Assembly (NCBI GenBank): GCA_003695705.1
Contig: RFHU01000054.1
Location: forward strand, 1-33,067
Reading direction: 5' to 3'
Source of the DNA: Planctomycetota bacterium
GTDB taxonomy: Bacteria; Planctomycetota; J058
DNA length: 33,067 nt
A program made the position numbers and the translations under genes. This document shows, in pieces, positions 8,383 through 15,012 of this stretch. A model generated the notes under the pieces. The model did no database searches. It saw only the letters and a list, made by a program, of their open reading frames with translations, and was not told where the DNA came from. Numbering within the stretch: position 1 is the stretch's first letter; every line of letters begins with the position of its first letter.

Positions 8383-10986
8383 CTACGGTCCGTTCGGTTC
8401 GAGCCAGCGGAGGAGGACGCGGGTCCCGTGTCGCTCGGCTTCTGCGCGGCGCACCCCCGGCAGCGCTCCGACCGCTTCGGGCGCGACGGCCGCGAAGCGG
8501 TCGGCACTGCGCGCGTCGGAGAACTCGAGCCACCAGCGGTGGGCTTCCCCCTCGGGCGTGAGCAGGCGGTGTTCGAGGTCGCCCCGCAGGGCTCCGCCGA
8601 GTTCCACGGCCACGGGCCGCGTACGCGGCGAGCGGCTGAGGAAGAGGCGCAGGCCGTATTCGCCGCGCGCGGCGCTCTCGAGCAGCACGGAGTCGGGGAG
8701 GCGCGGCGGGGGCTCATCGATCCGGGCAGGGTGCCACCCGCGCAGGTAGCGCTCGGGATGGAAGACTTCGGCGGTCGTCCGTGGGGGGTGCGCGAAGGCG
8801 GCCCGGACTCCCTCCCAGCCTCGGGCTTCGCGGACGGCCCGGATGAACTGCAGCCCGCTCCCGTAGTGGAACACCTTCTCGAAGCGCTCCACGTCGAGTT
8901 CTCCTTCGGCGGGGATCTTGGCGTGCCGGGCGAAGTCGTAGTTCATGAGCTCCTGCACGGCCAGCATGGCCTCTCCCTCGATCAGCGCCCGCAGGGCACG
9001 CTCGGCTTCGGGCGTCTTGGCCCCCTCGTGGAGCCGCACCAGGTCGTAGTGCTGGTCCTGCAGGGCGTGGAACATTTCGTGCAACATGGTTCCGCGGCCG
9101 AAGCGTTCGCTCCCGCGCAGGGTGACCACGAGGCGCTTGGTCGTAGGCTCGTACCACCCGGCGGGACCGTCCTTGCGCTCGGGGAGGAATTCCACCACCA
9201 GGTCGCGCGTGAAGGGCAGTCCGCGCCAGGCCTCGAGGCGCCCCATGACCTCGGTGCCTTCCGCCGCCCACGCCGGGGGCGGCGCGCCCTCGGTCCCGAC
9301 CAGCCGATGGCCCGAGGGACTCGTCGGCCGCGCGCTGGGCCTCGACTCCGGTCGTGCGCTGGGCTTCGACTCCGGTCGTGCGCTGGGCCTCGACTCCGGT
9401 CGTGCGCTCGGAGCGTCGGGCTCGGGGGCGCCGCCGCGGGCGATCTGGGCCTCGACCTGCTCGAGCAGCTCGCGCAAGGCCGGGTATTCGACCACCTTCA
9501 ACCCGGCGAGGAGTTGCCGTCGCGCCTCCTCGAGGTGCCCCAAGCGACGGTTGAGCGCTCCGAGCTGGTAGCGATAGATCACCGTGTTCACACGGCCCGG
9601 CCGCTTGGTGAGGAGCTTCTCGTAGGCCGCGATGGCCCGCGGGTAGTCTCCGCTGGCCTCGGCCCTCTCGGCTACTTTGCGCAGCGAGGGCACGTCGTCG
9701 GGCAAGGCGCCCGAGGGCGCAGCGGCCGTGGGCCGATAGCGGAGGACCAGCCGCCGCTCGGGGGACAGCCAACGTCGGGCCGCCGCGATGAGCCGCGCGC
9801 GGTCCAGCGCGTCCACGCGGGCCGGGAGTTCCACCGCGTAGTCCGCATGCCCCGACGCCACCAGGGTCGCCACCCGCACGGCGAGCGAGAAGTACGGCCG
9901 CGCCCGTAGAGGAAGCGAGGCGAAGTCGTCCCGCAGGCGCTTCTTCGCGCGCGCCAATGCCTCGTCGCTCCACTCGCCCTTGCGGAGGAAGGCGTAGGCT
10001 TTCTCCACCTCGCGCGTGGCTTGGGACCCGGTGGCCCCCACGACGAACAAGTCGGGGCCCAGGCGCCCCCCCTGCCACACCTCGATGGGCGCGCCGTCCT
10101 CTGCTTTGAGGTCGTCGGCGAGTTCCGCGAGGAGGAGCAGGGCGAGGCGGTCCTCGGCTTCTCCGAGCGCGGGGCCGACCCAAACCCACTCAAGGCGCGG
10201 ACGGCTGAGGGGGACCTCGAGGGTCCGCTCCCCTGCGCCGAGGGCCGGCGCCTCCAGGGAGGGCGGTCGGGGACCCGCCGGGAGCTGGGCGAAGGCCCGT
10301 TCGATGGCGTCGAGGGCCTGACCTGGCCGCGGTCCGACCACCACCACGGCGGCGTTCCGCGGCCAGTACCAGGTGTCGTAGAAGGCCCGCGCCTGCGCCA
10401 AGCTCAGCTTCGGTCCGCGGGAGTTGCCGTGCTCGTCGAAGACGCCCGCTCCGTAGCCTCTTCCGGCCCACACCGCGTAGGCCCTTCGGGCCGCGAGCTG
10501 CAAGTCCGCGTTGCCCGAGTGTTGCTCCTCTACGCGCAGCCGCTCTCGCTCGTGGAGGAAGTCCTCCTTGCGCCAGGAGAGGTTGCGCATTCGATCGGCC
10601 TCGAGCGCCAAGACCTCTTCCAACCGCGCTGCGGGGATGCGGTGGGCGTAGTAGGCCGTGTAGTCGGCGCGGGTGTAGGCGTTGCTCTCGCCGCCCATGG
10701 CCTCGATCCTGGCGTCGTGGGCGCCGCTGGGGGTCGTGGGTGTCCCGGTGAACAGCGCGTGCTCGGTGAGGTGGGCCAGCCCCGTGACTTCCTCGGTCTC
10801 GGCGCGCGTCCCCACCGCGTAGACGGTGAACACGGTCACCCGCTCGTCCTGGCCGTCGTCCACGGCGAGGGCCTCGAGCCCGTTGGGGAGGGTCCGGCGG
10901 TGGAAGACGTGCTCTCCCACCCGCAGGGTGGTGATGGGGCTGAGCAGGGTGAGGGACGCGGCCAGGCCGCAGAGCAGGGCAGTCAC
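8383..10986 (-). CDS. Exported M16 peptidase fused to an HExxH metallopeptidase domain
   Basis: An 867-aa protein beginning at a GTG (10986) with GGGAGG 7 bases upstream. The N-terminus (TALLCGLAASLTLLSP) looks like a signal peptide. Residues about 25-440 form an M16 (pitrilysin/insulinase-like) unit with the inverted zinc motif HLTEH at 72-76 and a Glu in RVEEQ 77 residues later, followed by the inactive-type second half. A TPR-like helical stretch (about 445-525) and a Pro/Ser/Arg linker with a short repeat (SARPESRP) come next. Then a second domain has HEMFHALQDQHYD (H636, E637, H640) and LIEGEA about 30 residues on, the classic gluzincin layout. Two different zinc active sites in one exported chain is unusual. 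Substrates cannot be predicted. It stands alone on its strand, after a kinase pseudogene. Confidence 0.85.
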   Translation of the reverse strand: MTALLCGLAASLTLLSPITTLRVGEHVFHRRTLPNGLEALAVDDGQDERVTVFTVYAVGTRAETEEVTGLAHLTEHALFTGTPTTPSGAHDARIEAMGGESNAYTRADYTAYYAHRIPAARLEEVLALEADRMRNLSWRKEDFLHERERLRVEEQHSGNADLQLAARRAYAVWAGRGYGAGVFDEHGNSRGPKLSLAQARAFYDTWYWPRNAAVVVVGPRPGQALDAIERAFAQLPAGPRPPSLEAPALGAGERTLEVPLSRPRLEWVWVGPALGEAEDRLALLLLAELADDLKAEDGAPIEVWQGGRLGPDLFVVGATGSQATREVEKAYAFLRKGEWSDEALARAKKRLRDDFASLPLRARPYFSLAVRVATLVASGHADYAVELPARVDALDRARLIAAARRWLSPERRLVLRYRPTAAAPSGALPDDVPSLRKVAERAEASGDYPRAIAAYEKLLTKRPGRVNTVIYRYQLGALNRRLGHLEEARRQLLAGLKVVEYPALRELLEQVEAQIARGGAPEPDAPSARPESRPSARPESKPSARPESRPSARPTSPSGHRLVGTEGAPPPAWAAEGTEVMGRLEAWRGLPFTRDLVVEFLPERKDGPAGWYEPTTKRLVVTLRGSERFGRGTMLHEMFHALQDQHYDLVRLHEGAKTPEAERALRALIEGEAMLAVQELMNYDFARHAKIPAEGELDVERFEKVFHYGSGLQFIRAVREARGWEGVRAAFAHPPRTTAEVFHPERYLRGWHPARIDEPPPRLPDSVLLESAARGEYGLRLFLSRSPRTRPVAVELGGALRGDLEHRLLTPEGEAHRWWLEFSDARSADRFAAVAPEAVGALPGVRRAEAERHGTRVLLRWLEPNGP
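9333..9404. repeat. Three tandem 24-bp repeats in the M16 fusion gene
   Basis: Three direct copies of a 24-bp unit (begins CGCTGGGCCTCGACTCCGG) lie at 9333-9356, 9357-9380 and 9381-9404, with one base differing in the middle copy, then a partial fourth. The unit is a multiple of three and encodes an eight-residue Ser/Ala/Arg/Pro/Glu repeat in the linker between the peptidase domains, so copy number can change without shifting frame. It is a coding minisatellite, not a CRISPR. Confidence 0.9.
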
Positions 10987-11096
10987 ACGGGCACCTCCCA
11001 GGAAACCGGGCCGACCATACCCGACCGGAGGCGACCGGTCAGGCACGGGCAGGGGACTGCGCCCAGGGAATGGACCTCGCTCTGGGGCGTGGCGGT

Positions 11097-11690
11097 CTAC
11101 GGACCGAGGAGCAGCTCGGGAGCCCTGCCGAGCGGAGTGCCGATCCGCTGCTCCTCCACGGTCGGGTCGAGCCCCGCCCGTCGGTCCTTCGCGAGGCCGA
11201 AGTCGGTCCGGACCGGACGGCCTCCTTCGAGGAGCACCACCTTCTCCGGCTCGACGTCGCGGTGGAAGACCTGGTGGGCGTTGGCGTAGGCCAGCGCCTC
11301 GCAGAGCGCCCCCTCCACCGAGACGGTCTCCGGCCCGCCGAGGGGAACGCGCTCGGCGAAGAAGGTCTGCGAGGTTCGACCCGGCGAGGAAGACCATGAC
11401 GAACCAGAGCAGGCCGCGCTCCGCGCCCGCGTCCTGGCGCCGAACGATGCCGGGATGCGAACGGCGCGCCAGGGTCCGCGCCTCCTGCACGAGGCGCGGG
11501 CGAACCTGTTCGCTGGGCGCAGCGTCCCCGAGGACCTCGATCGCGCGTGCGTTGGCCTCGCCGGCGCGGCGCACCCGGTAGACCACGTCGTAGTTCCCGG
11601 CCGCGACGAATTCGAGCACCTGCCCGGCGCCGAGTCGAAAGCCTTCGCCTGCGGAGGAGACACCGAGCCGGGCACGCACCGCTTCGTCCT
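11097..11690 (-). pseudogene. Frameshifted, truncated Ser/Thr kinase
   Basis: Kinase sequence is spread over two frames. The first, from about 11690 to about 11360, has FRLGAGQVLEFVAAGNYD, VVYRVRRAGEANARAIEVL and LVQEARTLARRSHPGIV, the N-lobe, but the glycine loop and the VAIK lysine are lost (Glu in its place). The second, from about 11380 to the stop at 11097, has LCEALAYANAHQVFHRDVEP, then TDFGLAKD and RIGTPLGRAPELL, and stops after the APE motif without the rest of the C-lobe. One frame change near 11345-11385 joins them. This looks like a decayed relative of the neighbouring kinases. A sequencing error could explain the frame change but not the missing N-lobe residues or the short end. 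Confidence 0.75.
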
Positions 11691-12062
11691 CGGGGGAGCT
11701 TGCGCAAGGGGCCGCGCCCCGGTCGCTGCCCGAAGCCGTCGCCGCCTTCGCCAGGGATCCCAGCCTGCGACGGCGCGGCCGCGGATGACGTCGCGTCGCG
11801 TGAGGGGCGCTCGAGCGGCACGACCAGCGCGGACCTTCGGGAGCGGGTCCGGCAGGAGGCCGGCGCGAAGTGCCTCGCCGGATCCGCGGGGCCGGGTGCA
11901 GAGGCCAGGGGGCGGTGCCGGCGCCCGGGCGGCCGCCCCGCGCTCCTGCGGTGCAGCCTGCCGAGTCTCTCCTCGGCGGCGTGCGCGGGAAGGAACGTGC
12001 GGCAGGCGCACGCTTCTTTCCAGGCAGGAGACGACCGCGCGACGCGCTGCTACTCTGCCCCA
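11691..12062. other. Gene-free stretch between kinase pseudogene and kinase gene
   Basis: About 370 bp with no convincing coding region in either direction. Open frames here are long only because of base composition and give low-complexity Arg/Pro/Ala peptides. It probably holds the promoter of the rightward kinase gene at 12063 and the lost 5' end of the leftward pseudogene. No clear -35/-10 pair, operator or strong hairpin was recognised. Confidence 0.5.
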
Positions 12063-14411
12063 ATGAGCGCGGCCACGCCGCAGCACGTAGGTCCCTACGC
12101 CGTCTTGGAAGAGCTCGGTCGCGGCGGCGCGGGGGTCGTGTATCGCTGCCGCGACCCGAGGAGCGGCGCCGACGTCGCCGTCAAGCTCCTCACGGCGCAG
12201 GGCAAGGCGTCTCCTCATCAACTCGCCCGTTTCCGGCGCGAGGTGCGCGCACTGAAGGCTCTCCTGCATCCGAACCTGGTTCGCCTGCTCGACGCCGGCG
12301 AGCATCAGGGTCGACCCTACTTGGTGCTCGAATACCTGCGCGGTCGCGACCTGCAGGAGCGCCTCGATCGCGGCGGTCCGCTCCTTCCCTGGGTGGCGGC
12401 GAGGATCGTGCACAAGGTGGCTACTGCGCTCGCCGTCGCCCACGCCCAGGGCCTGGTCCACCGCGACGTGAAGCCGGCGAACATCCTCCTCGTCCGCGCC
12501 GGCGAACCCGTCCTCCTCGACTTCGGCCTGGTGCGAAGCCTCGACCCCGCGGCCTCGCGGCTCACGGCCACCGGCGTGTTCGTGGGGACGCCCGGCTACT
12601 GGTCCCCCGAGCAGGCCGCCGGGAGCAAGACCGTCGGACCGCCCACCGACGTCTATGCCCTCGGAGCGACCCTCTACGCCGCCCTCACCGGCAGGCCGCC
12701 CTACGCGGGGGGAAACCTAATGGAGATCCTCCAAGCCATGCAAGCGCCGATTCCTCCGCCCTCGACCCTCGCCCCCGGCCACGTGCCCGAGCGCCTCGAA
12801 GGCGTCGTCCTGCGCGCCCTCGCCCGCGATCCTCAGGATCGCTATCCCCACGCCGGCGCCCTCGCCGACGCCCTTGCCGACGCCCTCGCCGTCCGGTCCG
12901 TGCGCCACCGCGCTGGCACGCCCGTTTCTTCGTTGTCCTATGCCTTGGCTGGCGCGGCCCTGGCTCTTGCCCTGATCGGTGGGGTCCTTCTCGTCGCCTC
13001 CGGCGGCGACCGCGGCACGCCCGGGGTTGCCTCGCGGACCGAGCACGACCCGGCGCGCGCCCCCCCTGGCGCCGACGACCCCGCGTCGCCGCGCGCCGAC
13101 GACCCGGAGGAGGAGCGCCCCGGAGCGCCCCGCGCGGCAGAGGGTCCGCGCACGGCCGGAGCCGAGCCTGCGCGTCCCCGCGCGGCGGCGAGCCCCCGAC
13201 CGTCGGTTCTGCTCCCCGCAAACGGCAGCTCCGAGCCCGAAGCCGCAGCCCGTCCCCGCTCCGGAGACGCCGCGGGAGGAGCTGTGGCCCCGCGGACCGA
13301 AGCGCTCTCCGAAGCCGCCGAAGTCGGCGCACCGTCGGCGCCGGCGGTGGAGGAGGCGGCGGACGAGGGGCCCGGCTCGCTGCGCCTGCGGGTGGAAGTC
13401 GAGGCCGCCTTCGCCCGGCGGGAGCTGCTCGAGGGCGTGGGCGCCCTCCCGCACTCGAACATGACTCCGGGGGCGGTGCACGTGTTCGGCCCGCGCGCCT
13501 TCGCCGTGCTCACCGGCCGCGCGCGGCAGGGGGGCGTGGCGGCTGCTCTCGTCGGCGCGGCCTTCGCCGGGAAGGGCCGTGCGCTGGCCCTTGGCCACGA
13601 CGCCTACCTCAAAGCCCAGGGGCAAGGGAACGGCTGGCAGGTCTCCTCCGAGACCCGGCGGTTCCTCCTCAACGGTCTTCGCTGGCTGTGCAAGGACCGC
13701 CCACTCGCAGGAATCCGCGTGGCCCTGACCGGCCCCTGCGAGCTGGTGGACTTCCTCGCGCGCCAGGGTGCGCGGCCGCTGCGCGTCTCGGCCCGCGCGC
13801 CGAGCCTCGCCGGCTGCGACCTCGTCGTCGTTCCCCACACGACCGTTCATCCGCTTCCCCCTGCCGCCGTCGCTGCCCTGCAGGACTTCGTCCGCGGCGG
13901 CGGCGGCTTGCTCACGGCCGTCACTGGCTGGGGCACCCAGCAGGTCTTGGAGAAGAAGGGGCCTTTCGTCCTTCGTCGCGACTTGCCCGCGCAGCGGATC
14001 CTCGCGCCCTTCGGTCTGGCCTTCGACGCGGACACCTACGTCGATCCGGTCGGCGGCCCCGGCTACCTCGTCGCGCGCTCGGAGGCCGAGCGCGTTCATA
14101 CCGGCAACGACCTCGAAGACATGGCCGCAGCCCGTCCGCTGCCCAGCGCCGACCGGCGGGCGGCGCTCTTGCGGGTGATCGCCTTGGCCGAGTGCAGCGC
14201 GCCCGATGACCCCCTCTTCGTGCCGCGCCTCCGCGCGCTGGCCTCCTTCCGCGCCTCGGCGGACGACCGACTGGCGACGGCGGTCCGCAGCGCCTTCCTC
14301 CAACTTCTCGAACAGCGCGATCGCGCCGACCGCCAGCTCCGAGGCGACGGACGCGGAGGGCGCCGCGTCCCGAGGTCGCGTCGCGGGGGCGTCGACGGAC
14401 GGAGGGACTAG
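12063..14411 (+). CDS. Membrane Ser/Thr kinase with TCAF/M60-like C-terminal domain
   Basis: A 782-aa protein from ATG 12063. The kinase domain (about 12-270) is complete: GRGGAGVVY, VAVK (K41), HRDVKPAN (D135), DFGL, GTPGYWSPEQ. A membrane helix follows at about 290-316 (ALAGAALALALIGGVLLVA), then an Ala/Pro/Glu-rich spacer to about 440. The rest (about 440-755) resembles the glutaminase-like domain of TCAF proteins and M60-type metalloproteases: GKGRALALGHDAYL, FLLNGLRWL, LQDFVRGGGGLLTAVTGW and ILAPFGLAFD. The M60 HExxH catalytic part is absent. So a cytoplasmic kinase is linked to an extracytoplasmic domain that may bind ligand or glycan. The last nine codons and the TAG stop lie inside the adjacent IS110-type repeat, so the native C-terminus is probably lost. 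The TCAF assignment is from remembered family patterns. Confidence 0.82.
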   Translation: MSAATPQHVGPYAVLEELGRGGAGVVYRCRDPRSGADVAVKLLTAQGKASPHQLARFRREVRALKALLHPNLVRLLDAGEHQGRPYLVLEYLRGRDLQERLDRGGPLLPWVAARIVHKVATALAVAHAQGLVHRDVKPANILLVRAGEPVLLDFGLVRSLDPAASRLTATGVFVGTPGYWSPEQAAGSKTVGPPTDVYALGATLYAALTGRPPYAGGNLMEILQAMQAPIPPPSTLAPGHVPERLEGVVLRALARDPQDRYPHAGALADALADALAVRSVRHRAGTPVSSLSYALAGAALALALIGGVLLVASGGDRGTPGVASRTEHDPARAPPGADDPASPRADDPEEERPGAPRAAEGPRTAGAEPARPRAAASPRPSVLLPANGSSEPEAAARPRSGDAAGGAVAPRTEALSEAAEVGAPSAPAVEEAADEGPGSLRLRVEVEAAFARRELLEGVGALPHSNMTPGAVHVFGPRAFAVLTGRARQGGVAAALVGAAFAGKGRALALGHDAYLKAQGQGNGWQVSSETRRFLLNGLRWLCKDRPLAGIRVALTGPCELVDFLARQGARPLRVSARAPSLAGCDLVVVPHTTVHPLPPAAVAALQDFVRGGGGLLTAVTGWGTQQVLEKKGPFVLRRDLPAQRILAPFGLAFDADTYVDPVGGPGYLVARSEAERVHTGNDLEDMAAARPLPSADRRAALLRVIALAECSAPDDPLFVPRLRALASFRASADDRLATAVRSAFLQLLEQRDRADRQLRGDGRGGRRVPRSRRGGVDGRRD

Positions 14412-14422
14412 GGTCCGCCTCG
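14408..14422 (+). repeat. Left inverted repeat of IS110-type copy 1
   Basis: CTAGGGTCCGCCTCG, matched perfectly in reverse complement at 14998-15012. Its TAG (14409-14411) is the stop codon of the TCAF-like kinase gene. The same sequence is present in copy 2 at 32534-32548. Confidence 0.9.
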
Positions 14423-14441
14423 CGCTGGTGCGGTGAAGGGT

Positions 14442-14467
14442 GCGTCCCTGGGGGCTTGCAGGGACGC
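14442..14467. ncRNA. Candidate guide RNA hairpin in the IS non-coding end
   Basis: Within the roughly 125-bp non-coding end beyond the transposase remnant, GCGTCCCTG (14442-14450) pairs perfectly with CAGGGACGC (14459-14467) around an 8-base loop. In copy 2 the matching arms (32568-32576 and 32585-32593) keep CCCTG/CAGGG, but two bases of the outer stem have changed. IS110-family elements encode a structured bridge (or seek) RNA in a non-coding end, in the IS1111 subgroup downstream of the transposase gene, which is where this lies. Expression and true RNA ends are unknown. Confidence 0.35.
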
Positions 14468-14534
14468 TCGTCGCCATGAGTCTGCTTCGAAAAGTTCGGT
14501 TGCCCCTGCCCCGTCGCGTCTTCGCCCGCGCGAG

Positions 14535-15008
14535 CTAGCCGGAGACGCTTCGAGGCGGACCTGAGGCCCGAGAGGCTGGAGGCGTGCGACGAGCCTGCGA
14601 GTCACAGGGAATCGCCCTCGAGAGGTGGTGCCGGATCGCATTGAGGATCGAGTGGGCGACGGCGACCTGGGCGCGCATGCTGCCGCGCTTGGAGGCGACC
14701 CCGCGGTATTGGCTCGAGAGATAGCCCTTGGTTCGGCGGAGGCCAAGCGCACCCATGACCCGTGCGCTGCGGAGCCACTTGTTGCCCTTGGTGGTCTTGC
14801 CGCTGAGCCGCTTGCCGGCGGACTGGTTGTTCCCAGGGTCGGCGTCGGCAGGGTCAGGGGCGTCGGAGAAGAGCGGGAGGTCGTCGGGAGGAGGCGGGGC
14901 CGGAGGCGGCGCGTTGAGCTCCAGGATCCGCTCGTCGATCTTGGCGGTTGAATTCCGATACGTGTCGATCCGCGGTGCGAGGGGCGATGGTCCACCTCGA
15001 GGCGGACC
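14535..15008 (-). pseudogene. IS110-family transposase C-terminal remnant, copy 1
   Basis: On the minus strand the frame reads a coiled linker (IDTYRNSTAKIDERILELN), then the Transposase_20 signature: PGNNQSAGKRLSGKTTKGNK, WLRSARVMGALGLRRTKGYL and RAQVAVAHSILNAIRHHL. This is the C-terminal helical domain of IS110/IS116/IS902 transposases, which holds the catalytic Ser in the family (the NNQSAG Ser here). The expected last segment, TRRLVARLQPLGPQVRLEA, appears only in the +1 frame, so a frameshift lies near 14625. The N-terminal RuvC-like DEDD domain is absent. The upstream in-frame stop is the same TAG that ends the 13-haem cytochrome gene, so readthrough would fuse the two. Confidence 0.85.
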
Positions 15009-15012
15009 CTAG
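14998..15012 (-). repeat. Right inverted repeat of IS110-type copy 1
   Basis: Reverse complement of the left repeat at 14408-14422, 15 of 15 bases. Read leftward its TAG (15011-15009) is the stop codon of the 13-haem cytochrome gene. Just inside it only about 20 codons of linker separate it from the recognisable transposase domain, which marks the internal deletion. Confidence 0.9.

Larger units (their letters stand above)
14385..15012. mobile_element. Internally deleted IS110-family element, copy 1
   Basis: About 628 bp. From 14385 to 14940 it matches 32511-33067 at about 96% (around 23 substitutions and one indel by eye). It carries the C-terminal part of an IS110-family transposase on the minus strand and about 125 bp of conserved non-coding sequence beyond it. 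A 15-bp inverted repeat, CTAGGGTCCGCCTCG, lies at 14408-14422 (plus) and 14998-15012 (minus), with four of the next six bases also shared. The shared sequence starts 23 bp before the left repeat, so that repeat is subterminal. Subterminal inverted repeats are known from the IS1111 subgroup; IS110 proper usually lacks them. No target duplication is seen, as expected for the family. The catalytic N-terminal DEDD domain is missing, so movement would need a transposase supplied in trans. Confidence 0.8.

Noticed and set aside
5325-8561. A 1078-residue rightward open frame overlapping the radical SAM and tandem kinase genes
   Set aside because: It is low-complexity Arg/Pro/Ala sequence in an alternative frame of clear kinase coding DNA; high GC makes stops rare.
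9333-9404. CRISPR array
   Set aside because: The units are directly adjacent without spacers and encode a regular peptide repeat.
8383-12063. A single 1226-residue leftward protein joining a kinase fragment to the M16 peptidase
   Set aside because: The kinase part is frameshifted, and the M16 gene has a good ribosome site and signal peptide at 10986.
14549-14563. A third partial copy of the inverted repeat inside IS copy 1 (CGAGGCGGACC)
   Set aside because: It is part of the conserved transposase end, differs in copy 2, and matches only 11 bases, so chance is likely.
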